The translations under genes were made by a program, and so were the position numbers. The notes beneath the pieces are model-generated. The model had not been told where the DNA came from, did no database searches, and saw only the letters and a program-made list of their open reading frames with translations. From JBDREA01 sp043820265 (GTDB lineage: Archaea; Altiarchaeota; Altiarchaeia; IMC4; JBDREA01): a stretch of 22,652 nt of DNA. Positions 7,552-16,700 of this stretch are shown one piece after another (position 1 is the first letter of the stretch; every line of letters begins with the position of its first letter). The DNA is taken from positions 1 through 22,652 of the forward strand of contig JBDREA010000045.1 of assembly GCA_043820265.1 (NCBI GenBank). Direction: 5' to 3'.

Positions 7552-7557
7552 GAGGTG
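7552..7557 (+). promoter_or_regulatory. Ribosome-binding site GAGGTG of the moxR-family gene
   Basis: GAGGTG, complementary to the 16S rRNA tail, lies ten bases before the ATG at 7568. A TTTATTTTAAC stretch at about 7515-7525 could be the TATA box of a separate promoter. Confidence 0.55.
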
Positions 7558-7567
7558 TTTTGTTGCG

Positions 7568-8512
7568 ATGGTCGAAAGGGATAAAGATATTTATCAGCAG
7601 TTCAACCAGCTGTATGACGAGATCCACAAGAGGATAATCGGAAACGATGACGTCATCCAGGAGATTGTCACCTGCATCTTCGCGGGCGGCCACATTCTTT
7701 TGGAATCCGTTCCCGGAATGGGAAAGACGGTGCTCACGAACGTCATAGCCGAAGCCATGGAGTGCAAGTTCAAAAGAATACAATGCACCCCTGACCTGAC
7801 CCCCACAGACATCATCGGAAAAAGGGTCTGGGATGAAAACGAAAAAAAGTATAATTTGGAGGAGGGGCCGATTTTTACCAACATCCTACTCGTAGATGAG
7901 ATCAACCGGGCGCCTCCAAAGACCCAGTCGGCTCTTCTTGAGGTGATGGCCGAAGGCCACTGCACAATCGGAGGAGAAACATATAGGATACCTGAAGCCT
8001 TCACAGTGATTGCAACAGAAAATCCAGTGGAACAGGAAGGCACCTTCGTTCTCCCCGAAGCCCAGATGGACCGTTTCATCTTCAAGGTCGTATTGCAATA
8101 TCTGACACCAGAACAGGAGATAAACATCCTCAAATCCCAGCACAGCAAAGAGCCAATAAACAAGGTATTCAATCCGGCCGAAGTCTTGGTAATAAGAAAG
8201 GAGATAGACGAAAACGTCTTCATAGCCGATAGCATTCTAGAATACGTCGTCAGGCTCGTTGATGCCACAAGGACCAGAAGGGAAGTCAACACCGGAGGTT
8301 CGCCAAGAGCCCTTGTTGCATTCCAGAAAGCGGCGAAGGCGAAGGCGTTTCTTGAGGGGCGTGATTTCGTCACTCCAAGCGACATAAAAAGGCTTGCGTT
8401 CCCGATTCTAAGACATAGAATGATCCTAAATCCGGACAGCGCAGACTTCGGCGTCACAGCCGACGACGTGATAGCAAAAATACTTTCAAAGGTGGAGGCC
8501 CCGTTGGATTAA
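7568..8512 (+). CDS. MoxR-family AAA+ ATPase
   Basis: This 314-residue cytosolic ATPase is of normal length for the family. It has Walker A SVPGMGKT (residues 47-54), Walker B ILLVDE (106-111) running into the family-typical DEINRAPPKTQSALLEVM, the sensor-1 region ATENPVEQEGTFVLPEAQMDRF, and a C-terminal lid with the RTRREVNTGGSPRA motif (sensor 2 arginine). MoxR proteins act as chaperone-like remodelers, often in metal-cofactor insertion or envelope-protein maturation, usually with VWA and DUF58 partners; neither is in this window. Its stop is one base before the next start, and GGTGGAGG at the gene's 3' end may serve as the downstream ribosome-binding site. It is probably translated together with the propeller protein and works with the TPR protein upstream. 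Confidence 0.95.
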   Translation: MVERDKDIYQQFNQLYDEIHKRIIGNDDVIQEIVTCIFAGGHILLESVPGMGKTVLTNVIAEAMECKFKRIQCTPDLTPTDIIGKRVWDENEKKYNLEEGPIFTNILLVDEINRAPPKTQSALLEVMAEGHCTIGGETYRIPEAFTVIATENPVEQEGTFVLPEAQMDRFIFKVVLQYLTPEQEINILKSQHSKEPINKVFNPAEVLVIRKEIDENVFIADSILEYVVRLVDATRTRREVNTGGSPRALVAFQKAAKAKAFLEGRDFVTPSDIKRLAFPILRHRMILNPDSADFGVTADDVIAKILSKVEAPLD

Positions 8513-8513
8513 G

Positions 8514-10619
8514 ATGGATAAGTTTCTTAAATATGTTTTTTGGATTGCGTTCATAGCAGTTGTGGGCTCCCTTCAAGTCAGCGCCTATGTCACCGACCCG
8601 CACATCAACGAAAAATGGAGAATAATCGGCGGGCAAGATGTCGGAGCAATAGCTGTGGGAGACACCAACGGAGACGGATTCTCCGAACTCGTCGTCGGAT
8701 ACGAAGACAACACCGTAAAAATCTACAATAACAGCAACAAGCCTATCAAACAATTCAAGGCCGGGTCATTAAGCCAGCGAGGAGAGATAAGGTCACTGGA
8801 AGTCGGAGCCTTAAGATTGGACGGGTCTCCAAAGATACTCATCGGATACACCAGCAAGCTGGTCAACGAGGAAGTCGACAGCCCCGAGTACTACAACGAC
8901 AAAAACATAAGCATGGTCAGATTCGAAAAGAGACTGATCAAAAGAGTCCGCCGGGAGGGGGGAATAGCAGTATACAATGCAGAGGGGGTAGAGGAGTGGT
9001 TTTACCCGACGCCCGACGGAGTCCATGACCTGGCGCTCGAAGACCTCGATTTTGACGGAGAAAAAGAGATAATCGCAGGCATAGGAGAACTGTCCAGCCT
9101 AGTCTACAACGAAAAAACCGGAGAAGATGATAACGGAATAGGCATCTGGGAGGACATCGAATACTTTTATAAGAATGGAACCGTCCTGGCATTAACTAGT
9201 CAAGGAGAGCGTATCTGGGAGTACCATATCTATGAATACGATAAAAAGGGAGATATCGAGAATCTCGACTACCAGGTGAGAAGCCTGTATACCTCTGACC
9301 TCGAAGGAAAGGGTTTGGAGAAAAATATTTTGGCAGGCTCAAACATCGGAAAGATATATGTTTTGAACCGTACAGGAGAATACTCCCACAAGATTTCTGT
9401 TGGAGCCAGAATTTTCGATGTTGAAGCACAGGATATCGAGGGCTACCGTCAGATGGAGGTACTCGCCAGCTCCGCAGATAACAGGCTCAGGTTCTTCGAC
9501 AGTTACGGGGTGCTGGTTTGGGCTTATAAGTTTCCAGGTTTCCCGCAAACGATAACTATAAAAGACATTGACTTCGACGAAATTGTCGATATTGTAGTAG
9601 GATCATCTGACGGAAACATCTACATCCTCAACCAATCAGGCACAAAGCGATGGGAATACAAACACACAGAACCCATATACGACATGATAATCTTTGACAT
9701 GGACAGAAACGGAAACGCCGAAATCGTCATCGAAGGAGCCGGCAACGTCACAGTATTGGAGCTTAGAGAGGACTACGTGAAGATGGTGCAAGCCGAGGGA
9801 TTCTACCTGAAGGCGAAAAAACATATGGATATCTATCAGGACTATGTAAATGCTAGAATCTACGCTCAGAAAACAAAGACCATCTGCGAGGAGATAGGGG
9901 ATGATTTATGCCTTAACAGGGTTAACGTCCTACTGGTAAAGTTAAGAGAGATACTTGCCCAACAAATCATCATCCGAGGAGACCACCTTTACGAGGAAGC
10001 TGTTAAGGCGTATGGCTTGGACAACTACACCTTGGCATTGGACTATCTCATTCAGGCTAAGACGCTCTACCTGGAAGTCAACCATCAAGATGGCATAGAA
10101 AACTGCAACCTCTTAGAGGAGCGTATAAGTACAGAGATTTGCGTTAAAGCGGAACTGGAAGCCAACACATTCTACGCCCAGGGTCTGAATTATTTCGGAT
10201 ACCAGAATATGACAGGCGCCTTAAAGATGGCCAGGGAAGCAAGAAGATTATATCAAAACATCAGCGAATCCTGCAACAAAGACAAGAGTGACGGCATAAT
10301 CAACGCCAACAAAGTGATAGCAAATGTCGCAAGCAACTATTACAGGAAAAGTGAAACATACTACAACAGCCGAGACTGCAACACCGCCCTGGTCTGGGTG
10401 AAGGAATCCATACTGCTATACGAGGAAGTCTTGGATACGGAAGGAAGTCTGAAAGGCCAGATACTTCAAAAGAGGGCTCAAGAACTCTGTGATAATCCGG
10501 CTCCCAACATCCCCGTAGGTTACGGAGATATCTTCTTTATCGCGATCATTGGAGTCATCACCATCATACTCCTGATCATCTACAAGAAGGTTCAGCGCGG
10601 GCGAGGAGACGAATTCTAA
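8514..10619 (+). CDS. Secreted beta-propeller plus helical-repeat protein with C-terminal membrane anchor
   Basis: This protein has 701 residues. An N-terminal signal peptide (residues 1-25, KYVFWIAFIAVVGSLQVSA) is followed by FG-GAP/VCBS-like beta-propeller repeats (about 30-425). These include DTNGDGFSELVVGYEDNTV, DLDFDGEKEIIAGI and DMDRNGNAEIVIEG, whose acidic loops look calcium-binding, and strands such as GKIYVLNRTGE and GNIYILNQSGT. Residues about 430-660 are TPR-like helices with several cysteines. A transmembrane helix (about 671-690) and a basic tail (KKVQRGRG) place the bulk outside and the tail inside. One base separates it from moxR, so the ATPase and this exported protein probably act together. 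No enzyme active site is visible; binding, sensing or scaffolding is inferred. Confidence 0.85.
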   Translation: MDKFLKYVFWIAFIAVVGSLQVSAYVTDPHINEKWRIIGGQDVGAIAVGDTNGDGFSELVVGYEDNTVKIYNNSNKPIKQFKAGSLSQRGEIRSLEVGALRLDGSPKILIGYTSKLVNEEVDSPEYYNDKNISMVRFEKRLIKRVRREGGIAVYNAEGVEEWFYPTPDGVHDLALEDLDFDGEKEIIAGIGELSSLVYNEKTGEDDNGIGIWEDIEYFYKNGTVLALTSQGERIWEYHIYEYDKKGDIENLDYQVRSLYTSDLEGKGLEKNILAGSNIGKIYVLNRTGEYSHKISVGARIFDVEAQDIEGYRQMEVLASSADNRLRFFDSYGVLVWAYKFPGFPQTITIKDIDFDEIVDIVVGSSDGNIYILNQSGTKRWEYKHTEPIYDMIIFDMDRNGNAEIVIEGAGNVTVLELREDYVKMVQAEGFYLKAKKHMDIYQDYVNARIYAQKTKTICEEIGDDLCLNRVNVLLVKLREILAQQIIIRGDHLYEEAVKAYGLDNYTLALDYLIQAKTLYLEVNHQDGIENCNLLEERISTEICVKAELEANTFYAQGLNYFGYQNMTGALKMAREARRLYQNISESCNKDKSDGIINANKVIANVASNYYRKSETYYNSRDCNTALVWVKESILLYEEVLDTEGSLKGQILQKRAQELCDNPAPNIPVGYGDIFFIAIIGVITIILLIIYKKVQRGRGDEF

Positions 10620-10632
10620 TTTAAAGAAAAAA

Positions 10633-11124
10633 TTAGATACGCGGGAGAATCCATCCAAGGGTTTCGACGAATGCGGTTGAAATCAGGGTCACGAGTATTC
10701 CTGCGATAAGGACCCCCACTGCAATTGCAAAAAGCGCCTTTTTATTCTTTACACCGAAGATGTGTGCTGCAAGCGCGCCACTGTAGGCGCCTGTGCCGGG
10801 AAGAGGTACGGCCACAAACAATCCAAGGCCAACCATACCGTATTTTTCGACATATGGTTTTGCCTTAGTCCTTGTTTTGTTTATCGCCTTGGAAAAAACT
10901 GGTATCTTTTCCATCAGGTGGAAAAACCAATCCAAAAAGATAAAGGCTGGATAAATTATCAGGACATTGATGAAAGTCGAGACAAGAAAAACAGAAAGAG
11001 GATTTAAGCCGACAGCAATCCCATAGGGGATGGCGCCCCTTAACTCAATGTATGGAACAACAGTGATAGCCGCCACATAGATTAGTGGATGCACTCCTTC
11101 AAAGAGGGCTAATAGAGATTCCAT
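10633..11124 (-). CDS. Small multidrug export family integral membrane protein
   Basis: This membrane protein has 163 residues from ATG 11124. An in-frame TTG at 11136 would add MDFE, but the ATG is preferred because a TATA-like ACATATTTTTG lies about 26 bases upstream. It is hydrophobic throughout, with about four to five membrane segments. Two motifs typical of the small multidrug export family (Sm_multidrug_ex, COG2426) are present: VPYIELRGAIPYGIAVGL near the N-terminus and VAVPLPGTGAYSGALAA in the middle. The family name reflects weak evidence, and the true substrate is unknown. It is convergent with the propeller gene (13 bases between stops) and divergent from the first cysteine-rich gene, so it seems unrelated to either cluster. 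Confidence 0.88.
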   Translation of the reverse strand: MESLLALFEGVHPLIYVAAITVVPYIELRGAIPYGIAVGLNPLSVFLVSTFINVLIIYPAFIFLDWFFHLMEKIPVFSKAINKTRTKAKPYVEKYGMVGLGLFVAVPLPGTGAYSGALAAHIFGVKNKKALFAIAVGVLIAGILVTLISTAFVETLGWILPRI

Positions 11125-11152
11125 TTCAAAATCCAAATTCTAACAAAAATAT

Positions 11153-11191
11153 GTGTTTAAAAGCTTATACGCTAGGGTATATAACATAGGG
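11153..11191 (+). promoter_or_regulatory. Promoter of the 815-residue cysteine-rich gene (copy A of a duplicated promoter)
   Basis: It contains GTGTTTAAAAGCTTATACGC followed by TAGGGTATATAACATAGGGG. The TTTAAAAG stretch would serve as TATA box, giving a start near 11185 and a leader of about 24 bases. Nearly the same sequence precedes the paralogue at 13723. Confidence 0.6.
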
Positions 11192-11208
11192 GAATCATCT
11201 TTGAAAAA

Positions 11209-13656
11209 ATGACTTATTTATCGCTTAGAACACGCCTTATTTTTTCCCTTTATCTAACATTAATGTTCACCTATTTTGTTACGCCCGCGTTGGCAGACAC
11301 ATCCTATGAAGTCAATCCCGCAAGTGATGTTTCAGTCGGCTGGAACACAAATCCCAGAGGATGCGCTCTAGTCGGAACCATGTCTGTGACAGATTACTCC
11401 ATCAACGGGGCATCCATGTCTTTTCGAGCATGCCGTGGAGATGCAGCAGGTTGCGCTGCGGGAGGCGGTAATTGGTGCAGTACATTGATCTGCTGTGACG
11501 GATGTGCTTTAACTGATGCAAACTGCCATGAATTCTTCGCTGGAATCAACTACGGATCCTACACGGAGACAGGATTACATGACGTCTCAGAAATTGTAAC
11601 GGCGGCTGGAGACTACGACGTCTACATCTGCGAAAGAAGTGCTGCTGGGAATCCATGCTGTTACGATTTCGATGGGACAGGTGACTGTTGGGACGGCTGC
11701 TGGGATGGCCACGCGGACTGCGGAGTAGGTTGCTCGAAGTACACTGGATTGTATGCGTGGTGCCATGCAGATTGGATCAAACTCGAAGTATTGTCTACAT
11801 CTCCAGACGAAGACCAAACAGTATGCGAGTCCAATCCCTTGTGGACTTGGACTTCCACGCCCAATCCCTATGAGGTGGGGACTCCGAGCTGTTGTGGAAA
11901 CGATGCAGGCGAAAACCGAGTAATCGAATATGAAAATACCGATCCCACAAATGATGTAGCATTCGTCAACGGCGAATATGGCTGCTGCGATGACACAAAA
12001 GATTGCGTATCCGCGCAAGGTCCCCAAGGATGCTATCCTTCAACAACTGACCCACTTGATGCCTCAACAGTTGATGTGAATCCAGGCGGCAACGACACAA
12101 AAATATTATGTTATCGGGGAGGGCTTCATGGAGAGTGGGCTGACTGCGACAACGACGACTGGATGGACTGGTGGTGCGGAGACATCTGCGGTCCAGCGAA
12201 AGGAAAAATAGGAACCAGAAGTGGGACTTATAGCCCTAATCCAAATTGGAATGCAGTTATCTCAGGGGAGCCTTGGATTGGCGAATACACTTTAACAGAT
12301 TACACCAACCGAAAGTTGGAGTGCTGCGGAGACGACACAGGCGAAAACTACGTGGATAGCACAGGTCTTGGTGCTACTCCCATATCTGCTAATAGAGCCT
12401 GCTGTAATGATTCCTCGGATTTCGTGTGGATAACAGGAGTTACAAAATACTGCTGTAACCCAGCAGCCGGCGAAGGAAACACAACTGCGGGTTGCGGAAC
12501 CTGCACCGACGGCATCGACAACGATGGCGACGATACCTTCGACGAAAGTGGCGCAAATCCTGACAGAGATTGTGTGCACTGCGCAGCCTGTATGGATGTG
12601 GGGGGATTTTGGGATGGAGACTGCCCCCCTCCTTTCGGTGATCCCGATAATTTCACTGTCCTAGGAATAGATTTCTTTGGCCCAACTAATCCTTTGTGTT
12701 GCGGCGACGAAGTAAACGAATACATTTCAAGGCCCCACATACTTTATAGTGTAGACGATTGGGGAAGCGCGTGTCATGCAAGTTTAGAGAATACTTTCTG
12801 CACTTTACCAGACGACTCAGATTGGGGTTGCTGCGGAGACGAAACAAACTGCTTTGACGGAGTGGGAACTTGCCATGCAAATCTTGGAAGATTCGACGTA
12901 GACGGCGACTCCGACTCAGATGCCTGTATAAACGAAGGAGCTCATGGTTTTTGGGTGGACTGCATCGATGGAACAGATTGTCCCGCTGGGGAATTTTGTG
13001 GTAACTATGACTGTATTGAGGGAAGCGGCTGGCTTGACGTCGGAAACAACAGCCTAAACGACAGCAACTTGCCCGGTGTCTCAGACGACTTCGGAGGCTC
13101 CATCAATTATATTCTAAGGCACGGCTGCACATGCGAAGGATGCGTCATAGAGGATGGAGATTGTATCATACCTATGATCTTTCATTTAACCGAACCCCCG
13201 GGGGAAACTCTGGATCTGAGATTCTCCTCTTCTGGTCTGGGACTTGGAGTCCTGGTCTCTGCGGGAGTCTACAAACAGGATGTCCCCTATGGAGAAGTTT
13301 TCGAATCAAACAAGAACCGAGACATAACGATTGATGGAGTCGGTGATTACTGTCTTCCCGCAGGAAGCCAAACACAATTCAATCCTTTAACAGGCGCCTG
13401 TGCTCTTCCGACAGACAACAGCCGAATAGACTGCACGGGAGCATTCATTAACGCAATCGACCCCACAGACTCTGCGACCGACGACGCCCTTTGGAGGCTT
13501 TGGAGGAAGGCGGCAGGATGCAGCCCCGGGCCAGCAAATGATCCCTGGGATGACCCTGGATTTGAACTTACAAAATTGACCATAGGCTTTGAATCCCGGC
13601 CTATGGCACCCAAACTGTTTGGTCCAGTCCCGTTGAAGTTGACTGTTTGGGTTTAG
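11209..13656 (+). CDS. Secreted cysteine-rich CCGDD-repeat protein, shorter paralogue
   Basis: This protein has 815 residues. The signal peptide ends at about residue 29 (TYFVTPALA before DTSYE). Residues about 30-225 are a unique Cys/Gly-rich domain. From residue 228 on the protein is homologous to the C-terminal part of the 1484-residue neighbour. It has four CCGD/N modules (SCCGNDAGEN, ECCGDDTGEN, LCCGDEVNEY, GCCGDETNC) and a MopE-like acidic motif CTDGIDNDGDD (432-442). A C-terminal domain (about 600-815) contains GSGWLDVGNNSLND, SINYILRHGCTC and DDALWRLWRKAA, and ends LFGPVPLKLTVWV. No membrane anchor follows. Many paired cysteines imply disulfide cross-links outside the cell. I know of no named family; a surface or appendage component is inferred from the adjacent pilus-type genes. 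No Shine-Dalgarno sequence precedes the ATG. Confidence 0.85.
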   Translation: MTYLSLRTRLIFSLYLTLMFTYFVTPALADTSYEVNPASDVSVGWNTNPRGCALVGTMSVTDYSINGASMSFRACRGDAAGCAAGGGNWCSTLICCDGCALTDANCHEFFAGINYGSYTETGLHDVSEIVTAAGDYDVYICERSAAGNPCCYDFDGTGDCWDGCWDGHADCGVGCSKYTGLYAWCHADWIKLEVLSTSPDEDQTVCESNPLWTWTSTPNPYEVGTPSCCGNDAGENRVIEYENTDPTNDVAFVNGEYGCCDDTKDCVSAQGPQGCYPSTTDPLDASTVDVNPGGNDTKILCYRGGLHGEWADCDNDDWMDWWCGDICGPAKGKIGTRSGTYSPNPNWNAVISGEPWIGEYTLTDYTNRKLECCGDDTGENYVDSTGLGATPISANRACCNDSSDFVWITGVTKYCCNPAAGEGNTTAGCGTCTDGIDNDGDDTFDESGANPDRDCVHCAACMDVGGFWDGDCPPPFGDPDNFTVLGIDFFGPTNPLCCGDEVNEYISRPHILYSVDDWGSACHASLENTFCTLPDDSDWGCCGDETNCFDGVGTCHANLGRFDVDGDSDSDACINEGAHGFWVDCIDGTDCPAGEFCGNYDCIEGSGWLDVGNNSLNDSNLPGVSDDFGGSINYILRHGCTCEGCVIEDGDCIIPMIFHLTEPPGETLDLRFSSSGLGLGVLVSAGVYKQDVPYGEVFESNKNRDITIDGVGDYCLPAGSQTQFNPLTGACALPTDNSRIDCTGAFINAIDPTDSATDDALWRLWRKAAGCSPGPANDPWDDPGFELTKLTIGFESRPMAPKLFGPVPLKLTVWV

Positions 13657-13722
13657 GAAAAACTCTCCATTCTCTTAATGAAAAAAACAAACGGATAATC
13701 CCCTACTTTTTCCCAATATCAG

Positions 13723-13761
13723 TGTTTTAAAAGCTTATACGCTAAGGTATATAACAAGGGA
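13723..13761 (+). promoter_or_regulatory. Promoter of the 1484-residue cysteine-rich gene (copy B of a duplicated promoter)
   Basis: It shares AAAAGCTTATACGCTA and GGTATATAACA with the promoter at 11153, differing by a few bases. A start near 13758 is expected. It probably drives the cysteine-rich gene and the pilin-like gene after it. Confidence 0.6.
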
Positions 13762-13786
13762 ATTTTTCTCTTTGAACGATAACAAA

Positions 13787-16700
13787 ATGGAGGCTAAAAG
13801 AATCCATATCCTAGGAATTTTTTTTTCTGTTTTTCTTTTACTTCTCTTACTTTCTTCGACTGCGACTGTTTCAGGAGCAGCTTGCGGGACCAACACTGTT
13901 TGCGGAAGCGATGGAGATACTAATTCAGGCGACTGTGGCACCTGTGGAGACATCTGGGGTCGTACAACCGGAGACGCAGCCTGCGGATATAGTGTTGCAG
14001 GAGATTTATGCTGCGGAGACGACGCAAATGAATATGACAAATATCAGAGGTGTTACACTTTTTTAGTTGATGCCACAGCATGCACATCTGATTTAAACAT
14101 AAGATCTTGCTGTAATGTCAACAGCGACTGTGTTGCTCCTGATGGATACTGCCTAACATCATATACAACCGCCTATGACCTTGATCTTGGACCTACGATA
14201 AACTGGGCATGGTGTGCCGTGGGCCAGTGGTATGACTGCGACGAGTCAGCAGCCACCCACTGCTCATCTAAATGTGGATTCGATGCTGCGGAAGCGGGAG
14301 AAGCAGGCGTTGGAGAGTATCTTGATTATGCCACCCAACCAGACAAAGTCGAGTGCTGCGGAGATGACGAAAACGAATTTTACAGAGATTACTCTGGTAC
14401 TGGTGGAGGCATTGCCTGCTGTGATGATCCTGGAGATGCGGTGAATGGAGCAGGTAACTGTGTTCCTCCAGGTCCAGAACCGGATGACCCTCCTGAAACT
14501 CAATGTGACATCGTGATGGGAGGTCCTGGAGCTTGTAATGGGGGAAGCTGTTTCAACACTGCCTTGTTTACTAACTCAGGAGAAATCCCAGACGCAACAT
14601 ACACCCAAAGCTGCTGTGGAGATGATTCAAGTGAATACTACATACTCACAGGAATCTATGAAGCATGCTGTAAGGAATCCGATGACTTTGTAAATTCAGG
14701 TGGGGCTTGCGTGACCCCAAATGATGACCAGACCATTTGCAGCACAGTTCTTGGATTCGACTGGCATGTTGGAATAACCTATGAATCCCTCCTCCCAAGC
14801 TGCTGCGGAAACGACGCAAACGAATATTACCTGAATAATGGAGTTCAATACGCCTGCTGCGACAACATATTAGACGTAGTAGAAGTAGACGGTAGCTGTA
14901 CAACTCAAGACTCCGATGATTCTCAGTTATTGTGTGATACATTTCCGGGCACCGTTTGCAGCGGATTAACCTGCTGGAATCCGTCCTGGTTTACAGCCTC
15001 GGGGGAGACTCCAAGCGCCTACTATGAGAGCAGCTGTTGCGGAGACGATGTGCAGGACATAAGCTACAAAGAAACGTTTTTGACATTTAATTGTTATAAT
15101 TTTGGAGGTATTACAGCTATTGCTTGCGCCGATGACCCAAATATCAAGGGATGTTGCGACTATACAAATGATTGTGTATCTCCTGACGGCTACTGCCACC
15201 CATATAGATTGCTCACAACTCAAGCATATAATGTCTCCACCACTGAAAGCAAAAACTATGCTTATTGTTATAGTGCTGGTATTGGATGGATGGACTGCGA
15301 TTACAACACTGGATTCTACTGTGACACCGAATGCAGTAATATTGGAAAACGAATTTTAGGCGGGGAGTCGGTACCATTTGGAGAATACACAGATCAAATT
15401 ACGCTTGGGTGCTGCGGAGACGACGACGGTGAATATTATGTAATCGATGGCGTAAACGAGGCCTGCTGTGACTCCCCAACCGACTGCGTTGACGGAACAG
15501 GTGCTTGTTACTTTTGCGGTGTAGACCCGGACGCCGACCAGCCCACCTGTGAGGCCTCCTTCTGGGTTTGGCTTATCAACCCTGCCCTTTACGAATCCGG
15601 AGACGCAAGCTGCTGCGGAAACGATCCATTGGAATTCTACAAGACAAACACAACCGCAGAGGCTTGCTGTGACCAAGCTGTCGACTATGTTGATGAATCG
15701 ACTTTAAAATGTATTGGCCCAATAGACTGCGGCTTAGATACATCTCCAGCCCCATGCGGGCAGACTGAACGAGACGGAGACCAGAGCGGATGCGAGGCAA
15801 ACTGCGGAGCCACGGCCTGGGAATTACCAACGGGAGATGCAACACTCACCTGCGGATGGGGAACGGATATGTGCTGCGGAGACGACTTATACGAAAAGAA
15901 TCTTTATCTAAAATGTGCTACCTCTCCTGTAGACAGTGCAGCATGCACGACAGACATGAATGTGAGAAGCTGCTGCAATAATATCTATGATTGTGTGACA
16001 CCGGAAGGCACTTGTATGAATACGAACTCAGACGTTTATAATTTTTCAGTTGACGAAACCAAGAATTGGGCTTGGTGCGCTTCAAACACATGGTATGATT
16101 GCGACTTTAACAATGGACAAGTCTGCAACTTATATTGCTCTCCCTTCGAACAACATCCTGCAGGTGAAGCAGGCGTTGGAGAATATACAGATTACGGCAC
16201 AAATCCCACTAAGCTGGAGTGCTGCGGAGACGACGAAAACGAATTTATTGTGAGCGGCCCTGGAGGGACGAAATGTTGTGATAGTCCTGTTGACACGGTT
16301 GACATTAGCGGAAACTGCGTTTTTGCGGGCTGCAGTGCAAACGATGCCGCACCTGCTTGCGGTGGAACGGAAAGAGATGGGGATCAGATAAATTGTGAAG
16401 CCAACTGCGCGGGAACTTCCGTTTGGGAGTTGCCTGTCGGAGACTCTGCCTGCGGATACGGGACGATGATGTGCTGCGGAGACGATGCCGGAGAAAATGT
16501 CGTAATTGAATTTAAAAATGCCGATGCAACAAACGACGTGGCTTATGTCGATGGCGAATACGGCTGCTGCGATGACATATCAGATTGTGTTTCTGCTCAA
16601 AGCCCTCTAGGATGCTATCCTTCGATAAGTACTCCAGGTAATCCCATTGCGGTTGATGTCAATCCCGGGGGAAACGACACAAAAATTTTATGTTATAGAA

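Noticed and set aside
7594..8457. Minus-strand open frame of 287 codons
   Set aside because: It is the shadow of the MoxR gene, whose frame has all AAA+ motifs; the minus frame has no recognisable domain.
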